Origin: Blastocatellia bacterium
GTDB lineage: Bacteria; Acidobacteriota; Blastocatellia; HR10; J050
Reading direction: 5' to 3'
Assembly: GCA_025054955.1 (NCBI GenBank)
Contig: JANWZE010000005.1
Coordinates: 1 to 33,731 of the forward strand
DNA: 33,731 nucleotides
Under the pieces are notes generated by a model. The model had not been told where the DNA came from. It was given only the letters and a program-made list of their open reading frames with translations, and did no database searches. Below are positions 22,973-31,891 of this stretch, piece after piece (within the stretch, counting starts at the first letter, position 1; each line of letters begins with the position of its first letter). Both the position numbers and the translations under genes were made by a program.

Positions 22973-23395
22973 ATGGAATCAGACATCACCATCGAAGAGA
23001 AATCTAGTGATGATACGCCCCAGCAGTCATTGGACGTTACCAAACCGGCTGAATCATCGCGACCATCTGCTGACGCGCTCGAAGAGCTGGCAGCATCGGT
23101 CAAAGAATTTGCTGCCAAAATCCCTGACTCGATTTCCAAGGTAGTCGAACGCGCCTTGTCAGGTCGCGACGTGCCGTTGATGGTGCGCGTCAACGATGAA
23201 ACATTGCGGCGCATTGATCAGTTGGTTGAATCGGGCGTCTTTCAGAATCGCTCAGAGAGCGTCGCCTTTCTGATTAGCGAAGGTATCAAAGCCCAGTCAG
23301 CTCTGTTTGAACAAATTGAATCGAAGGTTCAAGAGATTGAAAAATTGCGCGAGGAGTTGAAAAACATTATTCGCCAGCAACGTGGGGAGCAGTGA
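22973..23395 (+). CDS. Ribbon-helix-helix domain protein with coiled coil
   Basis: This is a 140-residue protein starting at ATG 22973 with GAGAGGAG upstream. The first 60 residues are acidic and low in complexity. A ribbon-helix-helix domain spans roughly 65-110 (PLMVRVNDETLRRIDQLVES, then NRSESVAFLISEGI), the CopG/Arc-type DNA-binding fold. A C-terminal coiled coil (EQIESKVQEIEKLREELKNI) probably drives further oligomerisation. It ends 1 nt before the S41 protease start, so the two are co-translated. A regulatory role for itself and the protease is inference. No membrane segment is present. Confidence 0.78.
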   Translation: MESDITIEEKSSDDTPQQSLDVTKPAESSRPSADALEELAASVKEFAAKIPDSISKVVERALSGRDVPLMVRVNDETLRRIDQLVESGVFQNRSESVAFLISEGIKAQSALFEQIESKVQEIEKLREELKNIIRQQRGEQ

Positions 23396-23396
23396 G

Positions 23397-25037
23397 ATGA
23401 ATCGGATCACCAGAATAAGCATCGTCGGATTGTTGATTGCAAGCTTGGCCTGCGCCACGGCGTTCTCTGTGACCGGCCGCACGAAAGCAGTGGACGAACT
23501 GACCATCGCCGCGGATTTTGCTGAAGCCGTCTCTTTGGTCGAGACCTATTACGCCGATTCGATCAACTACGAAGAGATCACGAAAATGGCCATTCTCGGC
23601 ATGCTGCATACGCTTGATCCGCACTCCAGCTACTATGATCGCCGAGAATTCACCCGATTCCGCATCGAGCAAACCAGCCAGTACTTCGGCATCGGCGCCA
23701 CGATTGGCGCCCGTAACGGCAAGGTCTTCATCCTGGCGCCGTTTGCTGACACACCGGCCTACCGCGCCGGGCTGCGGTACGGCGATCAGATCGTGGCCAT
23801 TGACGGAGAATCCACCGAGACGTGGTCCTCAACACAAGTCTCCAGCCGACTGCGTGGCCCACGCGGCACGCCGGTCGAAGTCCGGGTACAACGCGCCGGC
23901 GAAGCGACACCTCGTACCTTCAAGCTCACCCGCGATGCTGTGCCATTGCCCAGCATCAGTGGCGCTTACTTCGTCCGCCCAGGAATCGGTTACATCAACT
24001 TTCAACTGCGCGGCTTCAATACGACAACCGATGAAGAAATGAACAAAGCTCTGAAGCGATTGGAAAGCGGTGGCCTCAAGGCTCTCATCATTGACATGCG
24101 CAGTAACCCCGGCGGACTGCTGGATCAGGCAGTGAAAATGGCAGAAAAGTTTTTGTTCAAAGGCCAGCTCATCCTGACCCAAAAGAGCCGATCCAACAAA
24201 CGTGAATCAACCAAACGCTATGAGTCACAAAATCCCAACCCGTTGCTGCTGCCTTTAGTGGTCATTGTCAACGGCGGCACGGCCTCAGCCGCCGAAATCG
24301 TCACAGCAGCCATCCAGGAACATGACCGCGGGATGGTCGTGGGTGAACCGACGTTTGGCAAAGCGCTTGTTCAAACTGTTTTGCCGCTGTCGTTCGGCGC
24401 TGGCCTCACGCTGACAACAGCCAAGTATCTCACCCCCAGCGGACGCTCCATTCAACGCGCGTACACCAACCTCTCTTTCTACGACTACTATTTCAAGAAC
24501 CGGAGCGATGGCCCGAACGGCTCTTCTACAGTTCCGACCGGCCCGGCATTCCGCACTGACGCTGGCCGCACTGTCTATGGCGAAGGAGGCATCACGCCGG
24601 ATGTCGCTGTCCCTGCCACCCAACTAACAGAAGCACAAAGCCGGCTGCAAGGCGCCATCTTCGCCTTCACGCGCGAGCTAGTGGCCGGCTTGATACCGGG
24701 GCTTGAATCTTATCGCGTCAGTAGCTTGACACTTGATCACACGTTGGGAGAGAAAGAGTACCGGATTTCCGATCAGGTGCTTCAAGCGTTCACCAAGTTT
24801 GCCACGTCTCGAAAGGATGAGTTCCGCCTTTCACCAGGCTTGATCGAATCCAACAAGGAGTTCATCCGCACATTTATCCGATATGAGGTGGTCACGGCTG
24901 CTTACGGACTAGAAACAGCAGCGCAAGCGTTGAACGACACGGACATTCAATTACTGAAAGCCATCGAGGTGATGCCGAAGGCTGCTGAACTAGCCAACAC
25001 GTATAGAACACGAGCGAACCGCGCCACAGCTAAATAA
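23397..25037 (+). CDS. S41 family carboxyl-terminal processing protease
   Basis: This is a 546-residue periplasmic serine protease. An N-terminal signal or anchor (ISIVGLLIASLACATAFS) precedes a helical segment with LDPHSSYYD, a PDZ domain at about 95-170 (GIGATIGARNGKVFILAPFA, AGLRYGDQIVAIDGES) and the catalytic domain. The nucleophile Ser297 lies in VNGGTASAAE and the general base Lys322 in GEPTFGKALVQT. DMRSNPGGLLDQAV is the conserved strand before them. CTP-type enzymes trim or degrade envelope proteins from the C-terminus. It has an extra C-terminal domain of about 150 residues. ATG 23397 with GGGGAG upstream was preferred over GTG 23382. Confidence 0.93.
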   Translation: MNRITRISIVGLLIASLACATAFSVTGRTKAVDELTIAADFAEAVSLVETYYADSINYEEITKMAILGMLHTLDPHSSYYDRREFTRFRIEQTSQYFGIGATIGARNGKVFILAPFADTPAYRAGLRYGDQIVAIDGESTETWSSTQVSSRLRGPRGTPVEVRVQRAGEATPRTFKLTRDAVPLPSISGAYFVRPGIGYINFQLRGFNTTTDEEMNKALKRLESGGLKALIIDMRSNPGGLLDQAVKMAEKFLFKGQLILTQKSRSNKRESTKRYESQNPNPLLLPLVVIVNGGTASAAEIVTAAIQEHDRGMVVGEPTFGKALVQTVLPLSFGAGLTLTTAKYLTPSGRSIQRAYTNLSFYDYYFKNRSDGPNGSSTVPTGPAFRTDAGRTVYGEGGITPDVAVPATQLTEAQSRLQGAIFAFTRELVAGLIPGLESYRVSSLTLDHTLGEKEYRISDQVLQAFTKFATSRKDEFRLSPGLIESNKEFIRTFIRYEVVTAAYGLETAAQALNDTDIQLLKAIEVMPKAAELANTYRTRANRATAK

Positions 25038-25125
25038 GTTTGTCGAACCAGCACCGACAAGCATCGTTTGCTCAACTGCCGCTGATCACCGCGTCCCACT
25101 CCATGTCATCTGCCGTGGCGCAGCT

Positions 25126-25214
25126 CCTGCTTGATCATCGAATACCCCAGGGCACACGGCGGCACAAAGTGTTGTTCGCTGCAGCGCGGCTCCCGCCTGA
25201 TCACCGGGGAATGC
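25126..25214. repeat. Imperfect direct repeat in the gap before the DUF7453-like gene
   Basis: GCAGCTCCTGCTTGATCATC and GCGGCTCCCGCCTGATCACC are about 65 nt apart and match at most positions. They lie in the intergenic region 25038-25200, with the second unit running into the end of the minus-strand gene. This may be another degenerate intergenic repeat. Confidence 0.35.
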
Positions 25215-26619
25215 AGTCAATCATTCGATCTTGCCGAGCAAGCGAGCGGAAGACGCCTTCTTTACAACGACCGCCTTCGACGTCAGCCTGAAAAACAATG
25301 AAACCGTCGTCGTTCAGCGCAATCGGGCCGATGGCCTTGTAACTGGCTCCTTGCTCACGCGGGATTCGATCTCCGACCGAAACTGTCTCCGAGGCCAATG
25401 TTAACGGGCCTAGCGTCACCATGAAGAGCGCTTGCGAAGGTCCACTGCCGGCTAATTCGGCGACATAAATCAATTGCTCGGCGTCGTTGCCCACCATGCG
25501 TCCAAATCGGACATAGTTGACCCGCGCGCCAACAACCGGCGCTTGAGTGCCGGCGAGAACTTTGGGCGTCGCCAACTCAATAAATCCTCCAGCGAGCAAG
25601 GCTGTCTGGAAGATGCCTTCTGCTGCCGTGCCGCCCGTCAATCCGGCGCGGAAAACGACTTCACTCTTGGTCAACACCACGTCCTCAAAGCTGGTGTATG
25701 TATTTCCTCTCAACCCACCAGCGTTGCCGCCCACAAGCGCCACCGCGCTGGTGATCAGCTCCAGCCGCAACGGGAAAAGCCCTGCGACAATAAACGTGCT
25801 GAGAAACACGCCCTGCTCAACGCGACCGCCCTCCACGTTGGCAATATAAGCAAACCGATCCAGCCTCAGTCCAGGGATGGGGAACGGAGTGATCACATCC
25901 TCAACCAGATCATAGGCGCCGAAGCTGGCATAAGCCCCGGCTCCCGTCTCCGGCGCGCCTTCACCTTGAACGGCCACTGCATCAATGTTGGCTTCACCCA
26001 GCAAAAATCCACGAGGCGCAAAGAACAATCCCTCGGATGCTGTTCCACCCGTCACCGTGGCCTTGAACATGACCGTGCCATTGCGGCTGATGAGCACTTG
26101 GCCGGGAAATCCACTGAACGCGCCGCCTCCCGTGTTGGGCGCGATGTCGCCAGGTAAGGCAATCGCGGCAATGCCGCGCGTCTCCGAAAAGAGGAAAATT
26201 CCCTCACCCACTGACCCGCCTTCGATCAACGCACGGAAAACGATTTGCAGCTCCTTCCCGAGTAACGTTGTCGTGACAGTCGCACTATCTAGGTCTACAA
26301 ACTGCGCAAACCGTCCTCCACTCCGAGGCGCATTGCTGCCCAGAGCAACTTGACGAAGAATCCCGCCCGCCCGGCCAAACGTGTAGATGCCATCGCTCTT
26401 GATGTAAGCGATCACACCATCCTCATCAATAGAAACCTGCTTGACAACAGTATGCTGAGCCGGCGGACTGCTCAGCGGCGCCGCCTGTGTGAGCCACGAA
26501 CCGCCATTGCCAACCAGCAGGATCAGGGCGACCAGCATCACCACCACGGCCTTTCGCACACAGGCTTCAATTAACCCCAAGAAATGGTCAGCGCATTGAG
26601 ACACCAAACGTACTGACAT
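25201..26619 (-). CDS. Exported tandem-repeat protein, DUF7453-like (NxxGxxxF repeats)
   Basis: This is a 472-residue protein with a membrane or signal segment (AVVVMLVALILLVGNGGSWL). Repeats of about 60-70 residues follow, each having a short strand plus G-E/SEGIFL/F, as in IDEDGVIAYIKSDGIYTF, ALIEGGSVGEGIFLF, TVTGGTASEGLFFA, GLTGGTAAEGIFQTA and DVEGGRCKEGVFRS. This matches choice-of-anchor proteins with NxxGxxxF tandem repeats, probably a propeller-like extracellular fold of unknown role. ATG 26619 with AAGGAGGAG at good spacing was chosen over 26652. It converges with the protease gene; the gap 25038-25200 has an imperfect direct repeat but no clear terminator. Confidence 0.8.
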   Translation of the reverse strand: MSVRLVSQCADHFLGLIEACVRKAVVVMLVALILLVGNGGSWLTQAAPLSSPPAQHTVVKQVSIDEDGVIAYIKSDGIYTFGRAGGILRQVALGSNAPRSGGRFAQFVDLDSATVTTTLLGKELQIVFRALIEGGSVGEGIFLFSETRGIAAIALPGDIAPNTGGGAFSGFPGQVLISRNGTVMFKATVTGGTASEGLFFAPRGFLLGEANIDAVAVQGEGAPETGAGAYASFGAYDLVEDVITPFPIPGLRLDRFAYIANVEGGRVEQGVFLSTFIVAGLFPLRLELITSAVALVGGNAGGLRGNTYTSFEDVVLTKSEVVFRAGLTGGTAAEGIFQTALLAGGFIELATPKVLAGTQAPVVGARVNYVRFGRMVGNDAEQLIYVAELAGSGPSQALFMVTLGPLTLASETVSVGDRIPREQGASYKAIGPIALNDDGFIVFQADVEGGRCKEGVFRSLARQDRMIDCIPR

Positions 26620-26718
26620 AACGCTCCTCCTTGTTTTTGACCTCTGACACAACCAGCTCGGTCAACGCATGAGCGCATTGACTCCTTTGCCTGAAAGCCC
26701 AAGCTGGCCGCTCTCTAC

Positions 26719-26775
26719 GTGGACCGTGGTCCGTGGACCACAAGTTGAATCACGGATCACGAATCACGGATTGTT
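26719..26775. repeat. Family B repeat, copy B4
   Basis: GTGGACCGTGGTCCGTGGAC is followed by CACAAGTTGAATCACGGATC and ACGAATCACGGAT. This is the best-preserved copy, in reverse orientation to B2, with a GGACC/GGTCC block and tandem ATCACGGAT/GAATCACGG words. It lies in the 222-nt gap between the DUF7453-like gene and ccsA. Confidence 0.65.
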
Positions 26776-26841
26776 TGATATGGCGCTCGGCCCACCACGA
26801 TCATCCGCCGCCACCTCTCAGCCATACCATCCGGCCTCACT

Positions 26842-28329
26842 TCACAGCGTGGCGTAAGAGTGCAACCCAGGTAGAATGAAGCTCACGCCAAGATAGGTGA
26901 AGATCACCGAGATAAACCCAATCACAGCAAACATGGCCGTCTTGCGCCCTTTCCAACCATGGACGATCCGCGTATGCAGAAAGATCGCATAGCAAATGCA
27001 GGTGATCAGCGCCCACGTTTCCTTTGGGTCCCAGCCCCAGTAGCGGCCCCATGATTCATTGGCCCACACCGCGCCCGTGATCGTCATCAGCGTTAGCAAC
27101 GGAAACGCGACGGTGACGGACTTGTACGTCAAATCATCTAACACGGCTAACGACGGCGCCGCTTCCAGAAACCGATCCCGCTTCAACGCAAACACGACCA
27201 CGAACGCCGTCAGCGCAGTGGCGACAAACATGCTGGCAATGGCTACGGGACTGCCACGAAAGACCAGTTCCAGCCTCGAACCGAACTCATCCAACCATGA
27301 GGCCGGAACAATTCCCTTCTGCGTTGGCGAAATCCAATTGGCCACCGCCGTCGCCGTCTTCATCTGGTAGATCAATAAACCCAACGCGACCACCTGCACC
27401 AGCAACACGCCACGCGTGAGCCAGTGCCCATAGCTCTTCAGATTCTCTTGCGCCGTGCGAAGATAAGCGGCAAAGCACAGGATCGCCAATACCGACCCGA
27501 TGAACGCCACACGCATGAGCTGACCGACGAACGGAATGGCAGCGCGCAAGAATTCGTTACCTGCCTCGTTGACAGGTATGCGAGCGCCCTCAATCATCAG
27601 ATCAATCTCGAACAAGCCGCGCGTCAGCACACTGCCGCCCGACACAAAGCCATAGGTGAGAATCGGAACACCCAGGGCAAAAATAGCCATCAGTTCCGTC
27701 TTCATGCCATCTTTAAGCAGGTAGAGCAATCCCAGGGCAAATGCCAAGCTGCACACCCCATAACCGGCCATGGCAATGGTGACGTGAATCGGACGCCAAT
27801 AACTGACCAACACCGGTGGCATATCAATGATCTGATCGCCATAGAGAATGGCCAGAATAATGAACATTGCGGCAATCGGTAAGGTGAACGCCCCGACGAA
27901 CCGATGCCGATAGATCGTGGTGATCACCAGGCTCGCTCCGGTTGTTGTCATTCCAAGGGAGAGCGCCGTGTCGTACAAATTGCTTAACGGATAGTGATTC
28001 GCCACCAACCCGCGCGTGCCCCACGCCGCAACGTTGAGCCCAAATCCGAGCGCTGCCGTCCATGTGGCCAGGTTTTCCAGCAGTCCCTCTTTCTGCAAGA
28101 CAAACATGACATAAAAGACAGCCGCCGCAATATAACTGATCAAGGCCAGCATCACCAATGTGCTCTCCGTGCTGAGTCGGGGAATCCATCCTTGCCATTG
28201 AGCCAAAATGAACAACCCCGCCAACAGGAGAGGCGCTACAAACGGGACAAAACGAGCATAACCGCTCCAGACATCAGTTGGTGCAGGCTTCAAACTATCA
28301 ATGGTTGATTGTGCAATCTTCGTGCTCAT
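26842..28329 (-). CDS. ccsA: Cytochrome c biogenesis protein CcsA/ResC type
   Basis: This is a 495-residue polytopic membrane protein. The C-terminal half has the family signature ANESWGRYWGWDPKETWALI, the WWD-like heme-handling segment. HIS-containing helices are visible (THVTIAMAGYGVCSLAFALG region, FLHTRIVHGWKGRK). CcsA/ResC works with CcsB/ResB in system II to deliver heme to apocytochrome c outside the membrane; no ccsB is in this window. ATG 28329 has GAGGAGGTGG at ideal spacing. The protein is longer than many CcsA proteins (300-400 residues) because of extra N-terminal helices. Confidence 0.92.
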   Translation of the reverse strand: MSTKIAQSTIDSLKPAPTDVWSGYARFVPFVAPLLLAGLFILAQWQGWIPRLSTESTLVMLALISYIAAAVFYVMFVLQKEGLLENLATWTAALGFGLNVAAWGTRGLVANHYPLSNLYDTALSLGMTTTGASLVITTIYRHRFVGAFTLPIAAMFIILAILYGDQIIDMPPVLVSYWRPIHVTIAMAGYGVCSLAFALGLLYLLKDGMKTELMAIFALGVPILTYGFVSGGSVLTRGLFEIDLMIEGARIPVNEAGNEFLRAAIPFVGQLMRVAFIGSVLAILCFAAYLRTAQENLKSYGHWLTRGVLLVQVVALGLLIYQMKTATAVANWISPTQKGIVPASWLDEFGSRLELVFRGSPVAIASMFVATALTAFVVVFALKRDRFLEAAPSLAVLDDLTYKSVTVAFPLLTLMTITGAVWANESWGRYWGWDPKETWALITCICYAIFLHTRIVHGWKGRKTAMFAVIGFISVIFTYLGVSFILPGLHSYATL

Positions 28330-28497
28330 TGCCACCTCCTCACGCAATCTGTGAAATTTCTCGATGACCAGCCTGTTGCCATCGCAACAAAACGAGTGGT
28401 TATCTTACATCATTTCTTCGATCCGGCCAACAGCAAACTTCCCTTTAAGCCGACCCGCGACTGGCTTGACGCAATCGGTTTCAGCCCGGGCAGCCGC

Positions 28498-30000
28498 TCA
28501 AAGCCCCACTCCATGCTGCTTGAGAAAATCGCGGATCACGTTGACGGGGACTGCCAGGTTGGACGCAGGAAACTCAGTGACGGCGTAAATAATGCCAACC
28601 ACCACGCCGTCCTTATTGAATAACGGGCCGCCCGACCCACCGCTTGCCGTGGCCGCATCATGAATGATGCGTGTCGGCGTCAAAGCCGTAATGCGCCCCT
28701 GCGTTGGCAAGGGTCGAATCAACCCACGCCGCGCCAGCTCCTGCGTCACTTCCGTCACACGCAACGAAGTAGCCCGCGTGATGCTTTGCGCCACGCTTTC
28801 ATCCAGCCGCGTCAGCAGCCCTTCCACACCCGCCGGATACCCCAACAACACGACAGACTGGCCAACCTCAACCACCGTGTGCGCGTCAGCAAGCGGCGGA
28901 ATTGGCACCGATAATTCCCCTCGGTCAAACCGACAAACGGCTAGATCATAGCCTTCCGAGGCTCCCAGTATCTCCAACCGAACCGGCTCACTGACACTTG
29001 GAAAATATGCTTTCAACGCCGTCGCGCGCGGGATGAATCCGCGCCGAATAATCTGATTGGAAGCTTCGTCCTTCCACCACGGTCGGGCCACGTGCAGATT
29101 GGTCAGAATCAGACCCGGACTGATAATAAACCCAGTCCCAATGACCGTCTCTTCAATGAGCGGCCCGACTTCATCCGTTGTCACATAGAATTTGCTGTCG
29201 CCTTCAAAAATCGCAATGCTTCCTTCAGGCGTTGATGCCTCGCGCAGCCACTTTCCCGTGCCCCGCTCAACGAACCGATAGCCACTTTCGATCAGGCAAA
29301 TACTGGGGCTGTAGGTGGTCGCAATCCGCCCGATCAACCCGGACTCGCCCTGAAACGTGGCTCGCGCCGCCTCTACGTCACGTCGCATCTGTTCCAGGCG
29401 CGCCTGAATGCCGAGCAAAGTTTCTTGTTGTTGGTTCACTTGCCGCGTTAGCGCATTCAGCGCCCGGTGAATCCGAACGTGCAAGGCAACAAGCAGCGTC
29501 ACTCCTGCCAGGAACGCCAGGATGATAAGCCAACGACGTTTCCGCGCGAAGAACGCCCGCATACGTGCTTTTTGGGTCTCCGCATGTGCTCCGATTGCGC
29601 GCGCCTCAGCGCCTTCCTTTTCGGCAGGATCGTCACCAAGTTGCTGCACGTCTTCAGAGCTGCGAGCTAACCGAAATTCCACCGCTCGTGATTGCCCATC
29701 AAAGCCAATCACATCACGGTCCCGAAGCGTGGTGTGTTGCTCAGCCGGCTGGTCATTCAACCACACGGGCAGACTTGAATTCATGACCACAAGCGCATAC
29801 TGGCGACCATCAAAGACAATCCGCGCTACAATCCCGTAGTGTCCGCCGTTCAGCCCTAGATCACTTAATTGAAGATGGCAGCCGGCGACATCTCCAATGA
29901 AGGTATCCCCCTCCGGAAGGTGGACTCGGTCGCCCCGCTTGTGGCCGACCAGTATGACACATTCACCAACCTCAATCATGCACGCCCTGATTATACTCAT
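28498..30000 (-). CDS. FHA-like domain / transmembrane / trypsin-like serine protease
   Basis: This is a 500-residue protein with three parts. Residues 10-112 look like a forkhead-associated domain (ECVILVGHKRGDRVHLPEGD, LNDQPAEQHTTLRDRDVIGF), though the classical GR..S..H core is not intact. A basic stretch and one membrane helix (about 155-177, WLIILAFLAGVTLLVALHVR) follow. A coiled coil leads to a trypsin-like domain with the triad His303 (LTNLHVARPWW), Asp352 (YDLAVCRFD) and Ser456 (ATASGGSGGPLFN). The FHA-like part would be cytoplasmic and the protease periplasmic, so it may link an internal phospho-signal to outside proteolysis, which is inference. Start 30000 or 29979 are both possible. 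Confidence 0.85.
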   Translation of the reverse strand: MSIIRACMIEVGECVILVGHKRGDRVHLPEGDTFIGDVAGCHLQLSDLGLNGGHYGIVARIVFDGRQYALVVMNSSLPVWLNDQPAEQHTTLRDRDVIGFDGQSRAVEFRLARSSEDVQQLGDDPAEKEGAEARAIGAHAETQKARMRAFFARKRRWLIILAFLAGVTLLVALHVRIHRALNALTRQVNQQQETLLGIQARLEQMRRDVEAARATFQGESGLIGRIATTYSPSICLIESGYRFVERGTGKWLREASTPEGSIAIFEGDSKFYVTTDEVGPLIEETVIGTGFIISPGLILTNLHVARPWWKDEASNQIIRRGFIPRATALKAYFPSVSEPVRLEILGASEGYDLAVCRFDRGELSVPIPPLADAHTVVEVGQSVVLLGYPAGVEGLLTRLDESVAQSITRATSLRVTEVTQELARRGLIRPLPTQGRITALTPTRIIHDAATASGGSGGPLFNKDGVVVGIIYAVTEFPASNLAVPVNVIRDFLKQHGVGL

Positions 30001-30199
30001 CTAGACGGATGGGCGGAAGTTGTCCCCCTCTGTATCGTTCGGCCCGTCACAAGCCGCGATGACCTCCGGCGCGCTCGCCCCAGCCGATCAGCCATCGGCC
30101 TAGCCACTCACACGCAGGGGCAAAGCGCCGCACGACGGGCACCAGCACAGCATCTTGTTCAGGAACATTAACAAACGATTCATCAATGTGTTACAAGAA

Positions 30200-30217
30200 A
30201 TGTGCGACGTCGCACAT
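30200..30217. promoter_or_regulatory. 18-bp perfect palindrome between two minus-strand genes
   Basis: ATGTGCGACGTCGCACAT is perfectly self-complementary. It lies 200 nt upstream of the FHA-protease start and 10 nt after the ligase stop. On the minus strand TTTCTTGT follows it, so it could be a weak intrinsic terminator for the ligase or an operator for the protease gene. The rest of 30001-30199 shows nothing clear. Confidence 0.5.
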
Positions 30218-30227
30218 CGGGCCATTC

Positions 30228-31739
30228 TCAGGCGGCACCCGTTGATGCGCGCCGACCAGGCTCCTCACCAGCAAACGGCCCAGCTCGATCCATCACCACA
30301 GCGACGGCCATGAGAAAATAGACGATCATGATGACCTCGGAATCTCCAAAATTGTAATGAGCAAGCGAGCTGACGAGAAATCCGACCGTCCCACCCAGTA
30401 TACCGATCAATACACCCTGGCTGAGCCAATCCCACGCGGACAACCGCTCACCCGTCAATCGCCATAGCAAGCGCAGGTAAACGCCAAACCACCAGACCAA
30501 ACACAAGAACGCTGGAAGGCCCCGCTCAAGCGCAACCTGCAGCGGCGTCGAATGCATGTGACCAACCGGCAACCTGCCGCCTTGAAAGAGTCCCCACTCA
30601 CGCCAGCGCGTCTTCAGGCTATCCATTCCAACCCCCACCAACCAATGACGTGGCTGACGGATGAGCAGCCGGGCTCCCTCCTGCCAAATCGTCAACCGAT
30701 ACGCCGTGCTCGGCTCCGCCCGCGAGAGCATCGGTTGCCCGCGTGTCTTGTAGAGCATCTTCACCGCCACCGGCGCGACCATCAACCCAGCGATCAGCAG
30801 TAGCGCGAGCACCCACCGTTGACCGGAACGAACCGCCATCACCAGCAACGCCGCCGCAAAACCAATCCATACCGCCCGCGTCAACGTCAGAACAATCGCG
30901 GCGCTCATCGCCAGGACCACGAGCGTCAACCAAACAAATAACCAGGATCGTTTCCGCCTCGCTTGAAGCCAAATTCCACATGCAATCGCTGTCAGTAACT
31001 GGAGAACTTCAGCATAGGTAAAATAATTCCATCCATAGAAGCCGGCAGCGCGAAATTCGCGCCACGGCGCTACAACAACTCCAACTGAGCTAACATCACG
31101 CCATTGGTCAACAGCCACCTGTTGCCGAATGTAAATCTCCGGCCGATAAAAAAACAACTCGACACGTGACTGCCCCGACCGACGCGCAGATTCGACCATC
31201 TCTTCCAGCGAATCAACAGCCCGGTCGTTGAGCTCGAGGATCACATCGCCAGGACGTAAGCCGGCGGCTCCGAGCGGACTGTCAACGCTCATCTGAACGA
31301 TCTTCAATCCATGACCAGCGAATTTTTGCCAGAACACATATCCCACGTTCACCAAGCAGGAGGCGACCATCAGCACGACGAGCGTTCGCGCCGACCGGGC
31401 CGCGCGGACTTGTCTGGTGACAAGAAAAAACAGCAACACTAAGCTGACGCTCGCCAGCTTTCTCACACTGACGGCTGGCTCATAAGAAAAGATCGCCGAC
31501 AGGAGCGTGAACCCCACAAAGGCCAGTATAGGCCGATCCAGCACCGACCAAGGAACCGGCGCGCGCCGCCTCCAAATCAGGTGTAGGATCCAGAGCGCCA
31601 GCGACGTGAAAAACGCCATCTGGCTCAAGGCAATTGAATGCGGAGCAAACACGCAGAAGAGCGCGAGCAGGACAATCATAGCCCTCTGCGGCCACGCTGG
31701 CGCGTCCAGTTCTGCAATCCACTCTCTGAGACGAATCAC
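30228..31739 (-). CDS. O-antigen ligase/polymerase-like (Wzy/WaaL family) with embedded PDZ domain
   Basis: This is a polytopic membrane protein of about 503 residues (GTG 31739 with AAAGGGG 8 nt upstream; TTG 31766 is the alternative). About five N-terminal helices are followed by a PDZ-like domain (IVQMSVDSPLGAAGLRPGDV, ILELNDRAVDSLEEMVE), near residues 144-199. Further helices and the family's periplasmic loop (LLIRQPRHWLVGVGMDSLKT, GHMHSTPLQVALERGLPAFL) follow. Wzy/WaaL proteins polymerise or ligate polysaccharide at the outer face of the inner membrane. A PDZ domain inside one is not usual. Substrate is unknown. Confidence 0.83.
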   Translation of the reverse strand: MIRLREWIAELDAPAWPQRAMIVLLALFCVFAPHSIALSQMAFFTSLALWILHLIWRRRAPVPWSVLDRPILAFVGFTLLSAIFSYEPAVSVRKLASVSLVLLFFLVTRQVRAARSARTLVVLMVASCLVNVGYVFWQKFAGHGLKIVQMSVDSPLGAAGLRPGDVILELNDRAVDSLEEMVESARRSGQSRVELFFYRPEIYIRQQVAVDQWRDVSSVGVVVAPWREFRAAGFYGWNYFTYAEVLQLLTAIACGIWLQARRKRSWLFVWLTLVVLAMSAAIVLTLTRAVWIGFAAALLVMAVRSGQRWVLALLLIAGLMVAPVAVKMLYKTRGQPMLSRAEPSTAYRLTIWQEGARLLIRQPRHWLVGVGMDSLKTRWREWGLFQGGRLPVGHMHSTPLQVALERGLPAFLCLVWWFGVYLRLLWRLTGERLSAWDWLSQGVLIGILGGTVGFLVSSLAHYNFGDSEVIMIVYFLMAVAVVMDRAGPFAGEEPGRRASTGAA

Positions 31740-31891
31740 CCGGCACACCCCTTTGTCTTGTTGCAAGCGCAGATGGTATCAGAGATCAAGTGAAAGTGAC
31801 ATAGGGTGGCCAGCCCCCTGATGGTCTTAATCGTTGTTTACAAAGCAGGCAGACGTGGATAAACTGGAGCGTCCAATTCGTGGCTCTGCTT

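Noticed and set aside
31854-31862. DnaA box and replication origin
   Set aside because: Only one near-match (TTATCCACG) was seen, with no cluster or AT-rich unwinding region.
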